DNA of 20,671 nt from Elusimicrobia bacterium UBA6262 (GCA_002441095.1 DJVG01000034.1:129145-149815), one strand, 5' to 3'; numbered from the stretch's first letter, positions 1 to 7,311 are shown. Numbers and translations are program-made. The notes: generated by a model from the sequence alone, not told the origin.

Positions 1-1118
1 TCATATTGACGGTAGCTGAGCGCATAGCTTACCCGGCCAAGGTCAAGAGTGCTGGTTGCCACCAGCCCCTGCCCGTATTCTTGCACCTGGCCGATCTCGC
101 CGCACACATTGAGCTGTCCCACATAGGCGGAAAAATGAGCGCCATATACCAGGAATTCCTCATCCCCGGCGGGATAGCGCCACGGGTCAGGGCCTTTTGC
201 GGCCCGCTGTGAATAATAGCCGGTTACGCCCAGTTCAGTTTCAGGCGCCAGATATGCGGTAATATCCATCCCGCTCACCTGTTCCCGGAAATAATTTTCC
301 AGCGGCTGCCGGATCTCAGCCCCGTTCACATAAAAACCGTAATATCCATTGCTCTCGTTAGAATAAAATACCGTTTCTTTGAACATATCCTGCTCAATGG
401 ATACTGCCAGGCCGCGAAAAGTTTTACTGCTCTTATAGCTCAGCCCCTGCAATAAAGCCTGCTGGCTGATCTTTGAGGTCTTGTATTCCACAGCTTCGGT
501 ATCACCAGGATAGATGCCGGTGGGCTTGGCCTGGCCAGATATATCAATTACTACCCCTTCCCCAAAACCAACCAGGTAGTCGCCAGCTAACATTTTGGTA
601 ATGATGGACCCAGGTTCCCAGGCAACATAATATTTATTCATGACAAAAGTTTGGTTCCATATACCCTGGCCTGCCTTGCTCCCAACTACCCGATAGCGGT
701 CATAATGGGGATATCTTTCCAGCACCAACGCGCCTGACCAGCCAGGCTGGATATTTTTCAGGCGCAGGTGCCACACCTGGTAATTACCGTCTTCCACATC
801 ACTGGTTTTTTTGGCTTTTATTTTGAACATTCCTTCAGGTATTTTGACCGTAGCCGGAGTCACCACACTGGCCAAGCTGGCCCAAGACATCACCTCCTGG
901 GCAGTGATCCCTTCTACTTTTAGCAGTTCGTCGAAAGTCCGGAAATAACCGAATACTTTGCGGTATTCTATGATCTTATACGCCTGAAACCGGTTAATTC
1001 CGGGTAATTCCAGCAGTTCATCATAGGTAGCTGTATTGATATCCTGCCCTGAAAAGGCTGTACCAGTTCTTAAGATAATCCACAAGACACTTACTAAGAC
1101 TATGGCTTTAGTTTTCAT
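1..1118 (-). CDS. Exported helix-hairpin-helix protein, probable outer-membrane barrel (partial, 3' end cut by window)
   Basis: Reading the minus strand from ATG at 1118, the frame stays open to the window edge, giving about 372 residues with the C-terminus missing. Residues 1-23 look like a signal peptide (MKTKAIVLVSVLWIILRTG...AFS). Two helix-hairpin-helix motifs of the ComEA type follow at about 35-53 (LLELPGINRFQAYKIIEYR) and 65-82 (LLKVEGITAQEVMSWASL). The rest has alternating polar/aromatic strands (for example YYGFYVNGAEI, ELGVTGYYSQ, VSYALSYRQY), which suggests a beta barrel. ComEA-type HHH domains bind DNA during uptake, but long secreted HHH-plus-barrel proteins of uncultured Gram-negatives have no firm function, so a role in DNA uptake is only possible. 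GGGTGAG just upstream can serve as Shine-Dalgarno. The gene starts right after a terminator, so it probably has its own promoter; I could not identify one. Confidence 0.8.
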   Translation of the reverse strand, partial: MKTKAIVLVSVLWIILRTGTAFSGQDINTATYDELLELPGINRFQAYKIIEYRKVFGYFRTFDELLKVEGITAQEVMSWASLASVVTPATVKIPEGMFKIKAKKTSDVEDGNYQVWHLRLKNIQPGWSGALVLERYPHYDRYRVVGSKAGQGIWNQTFVMNKYYVAWEPGSIITKMLAGDYLVGFGEGVVIDISGQAKPTGIYPGDTEAVEYKTSKISQQALLQGLSYKSSKTFRGLAVSIEQDMFKETVFYSNESNGYYGFYVNGAEIRQPLENYFREQVSGMDITAYLAPETELGVTGYYSQRAAKGPDPWRYPAGDEEFLVYGAHFSAYVGQLNVCGEIGQVQEYGQGLVATSTLDLGRVSYALSYRQY

Positions 1119-1142
1119 TTCTCACCCAAGAATAGAATAAAT

Positions 1143-1175
1143 AAAAAACCATACTTATCTTATCGATAAATATGG
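1143..1175 (-). terminator. Rho-independent terminator after the ankyrin gene
   Basis: On the minus strand an 11-base arm (CCATATTTATC) pairs with GATAAGTATGG across a 5-base loop, with a single G-U wobble. Six T residues follow directly (1148-1143), then a T-rich stretch. It lies between the ankyrin stop (1213) and the next start (1118), so it closes the gene run that begins at rplU. Confidence 0.8.
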
Positions 1176-1212
1176 CGCCTTAAATGTATGTGAGTTCTAT
1201 ATAATATTACCG

Positions 1213-1869
1213 CTAATACGGTTTGTTCTTTTCCTGCAACAGTCTGATGATCATCCTGTTCCTGTTCTCGGCGGCCAGCATCAGCGGAGTCTTGCCATCA
1301 TTTGTTTTCACTCCCAGGTCAGCGTCATTATTGATCAGCATTTTCACACATTCCACAGAATCAGATTGGATCGCATACATCACCGGGGTCAGGCCTTTAT
1401 AATCCTTGGCATTTACGTCAGCGTAGTTCTTTAATAAAAACTCCATGACATCAGTGTCGGATTCCCTGGCCGCGATCATCAGGGGAGTAGCCCCGCTATT
1501 GTTCTTAACATTCACATCACTGCGATAATTCACCAACAGGCGTACCACTCTCATCTGTCCTACTTTCACCGCCAGGATCAAAGCAGTGTTACCGTCTGTA
1601 TCCTTAATATTTGCGTCTGCGCCTTTAGTTATCAGCAGTTTGACGACCTTATCCTGAGCCCTGCTGATGGCAAACATTAAGGGAGTCCAACCGTTTTCCC
1701 CCTGCATATTTATATCTGTCCGCTCGGCTATAAGCTGGCTGATCACTTCAATATCATCGGTTTTGATGGCATCGATCAGGTTCTTGCCCTTGAATTCGAG
1801 GCCATGGATCGAAATATAACCGATCAGGACCAAAACCATACAGCCAATAAGATAGAACACTTTTTTCAT
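1213..1869 (-). CDS. Ankyrin-repeat protein with N-terminal membrane anchor or signal
   Basis: 218 residues. Residues 4-20 are hydrophobic (VFYLIGCMVLVLIGYIS) after MKK, so this is a signal peptide or an uncleaved anchor that would place the repeats in the periplasm; C10 is not in a clear lipobox. Ankyrin repeats run from about 28 to the end: a degenerate cap (28-57), then units at 58-91, 92-124, 125-157, 158-190 and a truncated last one (191-215). They show the typical DGNTALILA, SGATPLMIAA and DGKTPLMLAA cores. Ankyrin repeats are protein-binding scaffolds; the partner is unknown. The start is supported by GAGGG five bases upstream of ATG, and the TAG stop of the preceding membrane-protein gene overlaps this site (TAGAGGG), so the two are probably translated from one mRNA. 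It is the last gene before the terminator at 1175-1143. Confidence 0.9.
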   Translation of the reverse strand: MKKVFYLIGCMVLVLIGYISIHGLEFKGKNLIDAIKTDDIEVISQLIAERTDINMQGENGWTPLMFAISRAQDKVVKLLITKGADANIKDTDGNTALILAVKVGQMRVVRLLVNYRSDVNVKNNSGATPLMIAARESDTDVMEFLLKNYADVNAKDYKGLTPVMYAIQSDSVECVKMLINNDADLGVKTNDGKTPLMLAAENRNRMIIRLLQEKNKPY

Positions 1870-1877
1870 TTTTCCCT

Positions 1878-2669
1878 CTAAATTTTCTGTTCTTTGTGTA
1901 ACGGGAAACTGAGCGCTATGGCTTCAAAAATCCCGGCCAGGATGGCTCCCAGGTAGTAGATCCACCACTGATTGGGAATCTTCCAAATGACCACCATAAA
2001 GCCGGTAAAAAGCATGCTCAAGCCAAAACTCAATACCGCCAGTCCCTGGAATACCAGTTTCTTCGGCATATTATCATAAACGCTGTTTTTGGGAAAAACT
2101 ATAGCCCGCCAAAAACAGAAAATACCAAGCATGATCATTGCGCAGACCGGGTCCAGTACCCTGATCATAAATAAGACAGGCATAAGATGCGCATCCGGAT
2201 TGGTAGGATGGAACCACTTCCCGTCATGGAAAGCATAGCTCCCGATACGGAATATCTCCATCGACCCGCCGATCGCCCGGATATTGACCACGGCAAAATA
2301 CAGTGCCAAGGCGATCCCGATGCCAAAAACAAGCATCACGGTCCTTTTTTTTATTTTTTCAAAACCCAGCGCAAAACTGGTCAAGCCCACAAAAACAGCC
2401 GGGGCAAATAAACCGATCATGATAAATTCCCTGATATTGTTCACGATCAGCGGGGCAGGATGCGGCCCCAAAGATATCTGCAAAGGACGCGTCATTAAAA
2501 AAACGCCAAAAAAGATAAATCCCCAATATGCGCCCTGGTAGGTGATGTCACCGGTCACCAGCTTGCGCAAAGGAGCAATATAGGCAATATATTTAGCCAG
2601 GAGAAAATAAGTGACTCCCGCTATTATCGGCATGATCAGGTTTTCGAACACCGGCCAAAAAATATTCAC
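1878..2669 (-). CDS. Seven-TM integral membrane protein of unknown function
   Basis: 263 residues with a GTG start three bases after the stop of the SpoVG-like gene, which suggests coupled translation. Hydrophobic segments lie at about 8-30, 46-61, 83-104, 110-130, 161-190 (long, perhaps kinked or double), 204-228 and 234-255, giving about seven membrane spans. I see no catalytic motif, transporter signature or cytoplasmic signalling domain. Charged or polar stretches between spans include RPLQISLGPHPAP (61-73) and FHDGKWFHPTNPDAH (147-161). I do not recognise the family. A later ATG (residue 13) is possible but would cut into the first span. An inner-membrane location is inferred from hydrophobicity alone. 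Confidence 0.75.
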   Translation of the reverse strand: MNIFWPVFENLIMPIIAGVTYFLLAKYIAYIAPLRKLVTGDITYQGAYWGFIFFGVFLMTRPLQISLGPHPAPLIVNNIREFIMIGLFAPAVFVGLTSFALGFEKIKKRTVMLVFGIGIALALYFAVVNIRAIGGSMEIFRIGSYAFHDGKWFHPTNPDAHLMPVLFMIRVLDPVCAMIMLGIFCFWRAIVFPKNSVYDNMPKKLVFQGLAVLSFGLSMLFTGFMVVIWKIPNQWWIYYLGAILAGIFEAIALSFPLHKEQKI

Positions 2670-2672
2670 TGC

Positions 2673-3290
2673 TTAAGGTTCCTCGCTTTGCACCACGGCA
2701 TATTTAGCCAGAACAGCTTTTTCTACAGCTTGTTTCAACGGCTGGCTCTTCAGGTCAAATTGTTTTACCCAGGCGCCGTCTTTGGTTTTGCGTCCCGGCC
2801 AGGCTATCCATAATCCGCTGGCTGAATCCATTATCCTGGCTTCTACCCTGACCGCATTATTAAAGATAATTGAGCCAAAAGCTTTTACCTGGCTGTTCTT
2901 ATCCCTGTATTTACTTATTTTAGCTATTTTATAAACAATGTCAACTGGTTTTTCAGTGCTGGGCTTCTGTTCAACGACAGCTTTTCTGATTTCCTCACCG
3001 AGTTTCTGGTTTTCTATGGCCACTTGCGGTATTAACCTTTCCTGTTTTGACATATATTCAGGATAAACCAGGGTGATGATTCCCGAGCGTGGCTCCCGGT
3101 TGATATTAATCTCCCGGATCACTACATTATCATTCAAGGTGACGGTAGCAGTCTGTCTTCCCTCTACTGTGCCTATGACTACGGCCGTGACTTTGGTCAC
3201 TGGTTCAGCGGCGTGCAAAAAAACAGTCAGCAGTTGGCAGATAGCAGTCAGCAGTAATAAACAAGTAAATCTTAATATTTTATTATTCAT
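2673..3290 (-). CDS. Exported protein with two SpoVG-like domains
   Basis: 205 residues when started at ATG 3290. A longer frame from 3326 exists, but starting at 3290 puts a good signal peptide at the N-terminus (MNNKILRFTCLLLLTAICQL, ending in FLHA^AEP) and lies one base after the TGA of the upstream gene (TGATATG). The C-terminal half (about 120-200) resembles septation protein SpoVG: KAFGSIIF, then EARIMDSASGLWIAWPGRKT, then KAVLAKY, matching RAIASITL, IDGNNGLFVAMPSKRTPDG and DAVLNEY of Bacillus SpoVG as I recall it. The N-terminal half (about 30-106) shows a weaker copy (TATVTLNDNVVIREI, IITLVYPEY, IRKAVVE). Classical SpoVG is a small cytoplasmic nucleic-acid-binding protein of about 90-100 residues, so a secreted tandem form is odd. 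Part of the signal peptide is encoded by a 7-base repeat array (3225-3259). The SpoVG assignment is by eye. Confidence 0.75.
   Translation of the reverse strand: MNNKILRFTCLLLLTAICQLLTVFLHAAEPVTKVTAVVIGTVEGRQTATVTLNDNVVIREININREPRSGIITLVYPEYMSKQERLIPQVAIENQKLGEEIRKAVVEQKPSTEKPVDIVYKIAKISKYRDKNSQVKAFGSIIFNNAVRVEARIMDSASGLWIAWPGRKTKDGAWVKQFDLKSQPLKQAVEKAVLAKYAVVQSEEP
3225..3259. repeat. Heptamer array inside a signal-peptide coding region
   Basis: Five 7-base units in register on the plus strand: AGTCAGC, AGTTGGC, AGATAGC, AGTCAGC and a decayed AGTAATA. On the coding strand they encode much of the hydrophobic core of the signal peptide (LLLTAICQLLTV) of the SpoVG-like protein. Confidence 0.8.
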
Positions 3291-3291
3291 A

Positions 3292-4161
3292 TCAATACTC
3301 TGTTTGAATGCGGTATGTTTGCCCATCAGTGATGACCGTGACCGTCCCTTTCTTGGCTGTGATCAGATAAGGTATTTTTAGCCGTTGCAGGCGTTTCAGT
3401 GTTTCCGGATGAGGGTGACCGAAAGAATTATTGCGGCCGCAGGAAATTATTGCCACTCCCGGCTTGACTTCATTCAGGAAACTGGCGCAGGAAGAATTCT
3501 TTGAGCCGTGGTGGGCTACCTTCAATATTGTTGACCGTAGCATTTTCTTGTGCGCAGCCAGCATTTTCCGTTCTGCCGCCTGGCCGACATCTGCTGTCAG
3601 CAGGAAACTCACTTTATTATAGGTGATCTTGATCACCAGGGAATTATCATTAGGATTATTAAACCTATCCGGAGGTGGATTTAAAACATCCACTTGCAGG
3701 GATGGTCCAAAATCCAGGGAATCCCCAGCGCTTGCTATCCGGTATTTAATATCTTTAGCCTTCACTGTTTCCAGTATTTTTATATACTCATCATCCGTGA
3801 CCCCGCCGCCGCCTTCCAAAGTATCTACAAATTCCCCCACCGGATAAGCAGACAGGACATCAAGCAACCCGTCCATATGGTCAGTATGGCCATGGGTCAG
3901 TATCACGGTATCCAGTTTTTTTATTTTTTTCTTCTGCAGGAAGGGATCGACTATCCTGGCCCCGATACGATACGCCAGCTTCCGGTAGGCTGGTATGCCG
4001 CCCCCGTCTATCAATATATTCTTCCCATCCGGGGTCTCTATCAGGATGCTGTCCCCCTGGCCGACATCAATAAAGGATACTACCAAATCCCGGGCAAAAG
4101 CAGAGGAGACAAACAGCAGGAAAAACAATATTACGAGCAGTAATTTATTTCTTCTGGGCAT
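3292..4161 (-). CDS. Exported metallo-beta-lactamase-fold protein, ComEC C-terminal-domain-like
   Basis: 289 residues. Residues 1-23 form a signal peptide (MPRRNKLLLVILFFLLFVSSAFA). The mature part opens with VVSFIDVGQGDSILIETPDG and LIDGGG, typical of COG2333 hydrolases related to the C-terminal domain of ComEC. The metal-binding motif HxHxDH is intact at 90-95 (LTHGHTDHMDG). Later ligand-region motifs follow: LLTADVG, KVAHHGSKNSS and FGHPHPETLKRL. Members of this family are probably phosphodiesterases or nucleases; ComEC itself is the inner-membrane DNA-uptake channel, but no channel domain is present here. The export signal places the enzyme in the periplasm or outside. It overlaps the DUF3006 gene upstream by 17 bases and has no clear Shine-Dalgarno of its own, which points to translational coupling. 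DUF3006 genes commonly sit next to this family. Confidence 0.88.
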   Translation of the reverse strand: MPRRNKLLLVILFFLLFVSSAFARDLVVSFIDVGQGDSILIETPDGKNILIDGGGIPAYRKLAYRIGARIVDPFLQKKKIKKLDTVILTHGHTDHMDGLLDVLSAYPVGEFVDTLEGGGGVTDDEYIKILETVKAKDIKYRIASAGDSLDFGPSLQVDVLNPPPDRFNNPNDNSLVIKITYNKVSFLLTADVGQAAERKMLAAHKKMLRSTILKVAHHGSKNSSCASFLNEVKPGVAIISCGRNNSFGHPHPETLKRLQRLKIPYLITAKKGTVTVITDGQTYRIQTEY

Positions 4162-4369
4162 TTTTATTCAGCAGTTCGGCTTGCAGGTCTTTGATCTTTT
4201 TCTTCTGACTCGCTTCTACCTTTTTATTCAAGGCCATGGATATATCAATACAAGCGCCCTGATAAATTTTTACCGGCAGGTTAGAAACTGGAATTACCAG
4301 CTCTCCCCCGCCTCTTATCCTGATCACCGCGATCTTGCCGTCTTCTATCCGGTCAACAATGCCAAGCAT
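4145..4369 (-). CDS. DUF3006-type small protein
   Basis: 74 residues from ATG 4369. A GTG two codons upstream (4375) is possible, but GGAG lies five bases before the ATG, which favours the ATG. The N-terminal part (LGIVDRIEDGKIAVIRIRGGGELVIPVSNLP) matches the DUF3006 pattern 'VDRIEDGKAVL...VP...LP', a small beta domain, followed by a lysine-rich helical tail (about 47-74). DUF3006 has no proven activity; it often pairs with secreted metallo-beta-lactamase-fold proteins of the ComEC-like group, as here, where its end overlaps the start of that gene by 17 bases. No signal peptide is visible, so it is probably cytoplasmic, which is odd beside an exported partner. Confidence 0.8.
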   Translation of the reverse strand: MLGIVDRIEDGKIAVIRIRGGGELVIPVSNLPVKIYQGACIDISMALNKKVEASQKKKIKDLQAELLNKNAQKK

Positions 4370-4422
4370 GCTCACTCCAATTCAGCTGTAGAGGTGTAGG
4401 AGCCCTTCTTCGCAGAACAGCA

Positions 4423-4465
4423 AGCTGTACAGCTCTAGAGCTATACAGCTTTACAGCTGTCTTTA
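4423..4465. repeat. Octamer array between proB and the DUF3006 gene
   Basis: Five 8-base units in register on the plus strand: AGCTGTAC, AGCTCTAG, AGCTATAC, AGCTTTAC, AGCTGTCT, then TTACAG running into the proB stop codon. A related half unit (CAGCTGTAGAGGTGTAGG, 4383-4400) lies on the other side of the gap in opposite sense, so the transcript of the 93-base gap could fold. It contains the 12-base palindrome AGCTCTAGAGCT. No T run makes it a standard terminator. Confidence 0.8.
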
Positions 4466-5569
4466 CAGTATTACCAAATTATCCCTATGGATGACTTCAT
4501 CATAATCCTTGTGCCCGATGAGCTTCATGATCTCTGAGGTCTTTTTGCCTTTGATCTTCTCAATCTCATCGCTGGAGAAAGATACCAGGCCACGGGCGAT
4601 CTCATCGCCGTCCTGGTCCACTACCGTGACCATATCACCCAGCCGGAAAGGGCCTTCCACATCAGTAATGCCGCTCGGCAACAGGCTCTTACCCATTTTT
4701 AGCAGGGCTTTGGCTGCGCCAGCATCCACAAATATTTTACCGCTGGATTTATTGGCAAACGCGATCCACTTCTTCCGGCCACTGATCTTTTCATGCCGCG
4801 GCAGGAACTTGGTCCCGATATCGTCACCCTGGAACACTTCAGTCAAAATACCCGGTTTCATGCCGTCTGCGATCACTACCATCACGCCGCTGGTCGTAGC
4901 TATTTTAGCGGCCTGGATCTTGGTATACATGCCGCCAACACCGCGGGCACTGCCGGTAGATTTCAAGGCGATCTTTTCCACTTCTTCATCGATCATATCC
5001 ACCGTATGGATCATCTCCGCATCTTTATCCTTGCGCGGATCAGAAGTATACAGGCCAGCGACATCGCTCAGGATTATGAGCAAGTCTGCTTCTACCTTGC
5101 TCGCCACCAAGGCTGACAGGGTATCATTATCGCCAAACCGAATCTCATCAACTGCCACAGTATCATTTTCATTAATGATCGGTATCACTTTGTATTCCAG
5201 TAAGGTCATGATCGTATTGCGGGCATTCAAGTAGCGTTCCCGGGTACGCATATCTTCCTGGGTCAGTAATATCTGTGCCACATTTAGACCGTTTTCGTTA
5301 AACAGTTCTTCATAATGATGCATCAAAAAAGTTTGTCCTACTGCGGCGGCAGCCTGTTTTTCGCGGACACTTTGCGGCCGCGTTTTCAGCCCCAGTTTGC
5401 CCATGCCGGCACCGACAGCGCCGCTGGTCACCAGGATGACCTCCCTCCCCTGCTGGGACATCGCCACTACCTGCTCTACCAAAATGCGCATATGCGGCAG
5501 GTTCAAGTGCCCGTCTTCATCAGTCAACGTACTCGTTCCTATTTTTATTACAACTCTTTTGTAATGCAT
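4463..5569 (-). CDS. proB: Glutamate 5-kinase
   Basis: 368 residues, the usual length of the two-domain enzyme. It phosphorylates L-glutamate with ATP to gamma-glutamyl phosphate, the first step of proline synthesis in the cytoplasm. The amino-acid-kinase domain covers about 1-260: VVIKIGTSTLT at the N-terminus, ILVTSGAVGAGMGKLGL, the glutamate-binding region INENDTVAVDEIRFGDNDTLSALVA, LIILSDVAGLYTSDPR, and the nucleotide-binding GVGGMYTKIQAAKIAT. A PUA domain follows at about 275-355 (GKIFVDAGAAKALLKMGKSLLPSGI). The ATG is preceded by GGAG at a good distance. proA is not in the window. The gene follows obgE across a 170-base gap filled with heptamer repeats; obgE-proB neighbourhood after rplU-rpmA is common in bacteria. 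Confidence 0.97.
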   Translation of the reverse strand: MHYKRVVIKIGTSTLTDEDGHLNLPHMRILVEQVVAMSQQGREVILVTSGAVGAGMGKLGLKTRPQSVREKQAAAAVGQTFLMHHYEELFNENGLNVAQILLTQEDMRTRERYLNARNTIMTLLEYKVIPIINENDTVAVDEIRFGDNDTLSALVASKVEADLLIILSDVAGLYTSDPRKDKDAEMIHTVDMIDEEVEKIALKSTGSARGVGGMYTKIQAAKIATTSGVMVVIADGMKPGILTEVFQGDDIGTKFLPRHEKISGRKKWIAFANKSSGKIFVDAGAAKALLKMGKSLLPSGITDVEGPFRLGDMVTVVDQDGDEIARGLVSFSSDEIEKIKGKKTSEIMKLIGHKDYDEVIHRDNLVIL

Positions 5570-5580
5570 AAAGTCTCCGA

Positions 5581-5737
5581 CTTGTCGCTAGTTGCTTGTC
5601 GCTAGTCGCTAGTATAAATACAGTCGCTTGTTGCTAGTATCTAGTTTCTAGTTTTAAAGGTTTTTACTAAATACCAGAAACTAGCGACTAGAAACTGATC
5701 TTAAAACCAGGGACTAGAAACTAGGAACCAGCGACTG
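5581..5737. repeat. Heptamer arrays forming a long imperfect inverted repeat between obgE and proB
   Basis: The gap is almost entirely degenerate 7-base units. From 5581 to about 5656 the units read CTTGTCG, CTAGTTG, CTTGTCG, CTAGTCG and later CTAGTAT, CTAGTTT. From about 5675 to 5737 the complement appears (GAAACTA, GCGACTA, GAAACTA). Arm 5621-5660 (starting CAGTCGCTTGTTGCTAGT) and the reverse complement of 5698-5737 (starting CAGTCGCTGGTTCCTAGT) align with only a few mismatches, so the obgE-proB transcript could form a stem of about 40 base pairs around a loop of about 37 bases. Confidence 0.8.
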
Positions 5738-5739
5738 CC

Positions 5740-7002
5740 TTATTCTGTATACTCAAATTCAATCTTGCCGATGCGTACCATATCGCCCGGCTTGATCCCC
5801 TTGTCATGCAGCGCCTTATCCACCCCGATCTTCTTGAAAATATTATGCATCCTGACCAGGGCTTCTTCCTCTTCTTTCCAGGTCATGGCGGCTATCTTTT
5901 CTATATGCTTGCCGCTGATCACAAATTCGCCATCAATTAGTTTGATGGTAAAAGAATGCGTCGGCGTAAATTCCTGCACTTTTTCCGTCATCACTATGGG
6001 CTCAGGCTCTGGAGCATTTTCCAGCTCTTTCTGGACCGCTCCCATGAGCTCTTTCAGGCCAACACCAGCCATAGCTGAAATAACATAAATTGGCTTTTTT
6101 TTCAAATGTTTTTTGAATTGTTTGATCTTTTCTTCGGCTTCCGGCAGATCTGATTTATTGAGAGCTATCACTTGCGGTTTCTTGGCCAGCTTAGGGCTGT
6201 ATAACTTCAATTCCTTGTTAATAGACTGGTAGTTTTCCCAGGCGCTCTTATTATCAAAACCAAACACGTCAATGATATGGACCACTACTTTGGTGCGTTC
6301 AATATGCCGTAAAAACTCATCCCCCAGTCCAATACCGCTGTGCGCGCCATCGATCAAGCCGGGTATATCAGCTACGACAAAACTGGATCCTGCGCCGAAG
6401 CTCACGACGCCTAAGTTGGGAGTTATGGTAGTAAAAGGATAATCTGCGATCTTGGGCCTGGCTTTGGAAATGCGGGAGAGAAGCGTGGATTTACCGGCAT
6501 TGGGATACCCCACTAAACCGACATCTGCCAGTAGTTTTAATTCGAGGTTGAGGGTGATCTCTGCGCCTGGCTCGCCGCGTTCGGCTATCCTGGGCGCCTG
6601 GCGGTTAGCAGACTTAAATTTAGCATTGCCCCGGCCGCCGCGGCCGCCGCGGGCCACTAATAATTCCTGGCCGTCTTCAGCCAGGTCAGCCAAAACATGG
6701 CCAGAACTTACATCCTGGATCACTGTCCCGACTGGCACATAAATAAATAAAGGCGGAGCACTTCTGCCATATCTGTTATTACCTTGTCCGTTGTTGCCGC
6801 TCTCAGCCTCGTAATGCGGCCGGATCTTCAGGTCAAACAAGGTACGCAAGGTTGCCCTTGCTTTAACAATGACATCTCCACCCTTACCGCCATCGCCACC
6901 GTCCGGCCCGCCCAGGGGCACGAACTTCTCGCGATGGAAACATATACAACCGTCGCCGCCGTCACCAGCTTTGACGAATATCTTACTATGGTCAACGAAC
7001 AT
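5740..7002 (-). CDS. obgE: GTPase ObgE/CgtA
   Basis: 420 residues, the full three-domain form. The protein is a ribosome-associated GTPase involved in late 50S assembly and stress control. The glycine-rich Obg fold spans about 1-158 (FVKAGDGGDGC, GGPDGGDGGKGGDV, GGRGGRGNAKF). The G domain has GYPNAGKS (G1, 165-172), the switch region YPFTTITPNLG, DIPG (G3, 212-215), NKSD (G4, 282-285) and SAMAG (G5, 309-313). An OCT domain occupies about 345-420. The start is ATG 7002: GGAGG lies six bases upstream and MFVDHSKIFVKAGDGGDG is the family N-terminus. A TTG-initiated extension to 7023 would place the Shine-Dalgarno inside the gene. It follows rpmA by 45 bases in the classical rplU-rpmA-obg order. 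Confidence 0.98.
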   Translation of the reverse strand: MFVDHSKIFVKAGDGGDGCICFHREKFVPLGGPDGGDGGKGGDVIVKARATLRTLFDLKIRPHYEAESGNNGQGNNRYGRSAPPLFIYVPVGTVIQDVSSGHVLADLAEDGQELLVARGGRGGRGNAKFKSANRQAPRIAERGEPGAEITLNLELKLLADVGLVGYPNAGKSTLLSRISKARPKIADYPFTTITPNLGVVSFGAGSSFVVADIPGLIDGAHSGIGLGDEFLRHIERTKVVVHIIDVFGFDNKSAWENYQSINKELKLYSPKLAKKPQVIALNKSDLPEAEEKIKQFKKHLKKKPIYVISAMAGVGLKELMGAVQKELENAPEPEPIVMTEKVQEFTPTHSFTIKLIDGEFVISGKHIEKIAAMTWKEEEEALVRMHNIFKKIGVDKALHDKGIKPGDMVRIGKIEFEYTE

Positions 7003-7047
7003 GAAAGCCTCCGCTTCCCTCAATACAACCCGGAGTTCGAGGCTTTG

Positions 7048-7311
7048 CTATTTCGACACTGGGAGGACGGAAATCTGCCTGGCTCCGCCTTTAGTATACT
7101 TAAATTCCACTTTGCCGTCGATCAGGGCAAAAAGAGTATCATCCTTGCCGATACCTACGTTCAATCCGGGATAAAACCTGGTGCCGCGCTGCCGGACTAA
7201 AATATTGCCGCCTTTTACTATCTGCCCATCGCCTCTTTTTACGCCTAACCGCTTGCCGGACGAATCCCGGCCGTTTACGGCTGAACCGCCGCCACTTTTA
7301 TTACCTGACAT
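7048..7311 (-). CDS. rpmA: 50S ribosomal protein L27
   Basis: 87 residues. The basic, glycine-rich N-terminus (SGNKSGGGSAVNGRDSSGKRLGVKR) reaches toward the peptidyl-transferase centre in the 50S subunit; the globular part follows (GGNILVRQRGTRFYPGLNVGIGKDDTLFALIDGKVEF). The first residues (MSGNKSGGGS) differ slightly from the common MAHKKGGGS, and there is no Firmicutes-type cleavable leader. The ATG has AAGGGG upstream. It follows rplU by 13 bases and precedes obgE by 45, so it is co-transcribed with both. Confidence 0.98.
   Translation of the reverse strand: MSGNKSGGGSAVNGRDSSGKRLGVKRGDGQIVKGGNILVRQRGTRFYPGLNVGIGKDDTLFALIDGKVEFKYTKGGARQISVLPVSK

Noticed and set aside
3291..3326. ATG at 3326 as the start of the SpoVG-like gene
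   Set aside because: It would bury the signal peptide behind 12 polar residues and overlap the upstream gene by 35 bases; ATG 3290 gives a clean signal peptide and a TGATATG junction.
5561..5577. Shared 16-base string with one mismatch (GCATAAAGTCTsCGAC) at the proB start and inside the four-helix-bundle gene (8917-8932)
   Set aside because: With a window of this size several such near matches are expected by chance, and both copies are explained by their coding or start context.
7003..7023. TTG at 7023 as the obgE start
   Set aside because: The seven extra residues are not part of the Obg N-terminus and the stretch holds a strong GGAGG site for the ATG at 7002.
6784..7200. Plus-strand open frames, the longest lying over obgE, rpmA, proB, the MBL gene and the giant gene
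   Set aside because: All lie antisense to well-recognised genes, lack family motifs and have no convincing ribosome-binding sites, so they are shadows.
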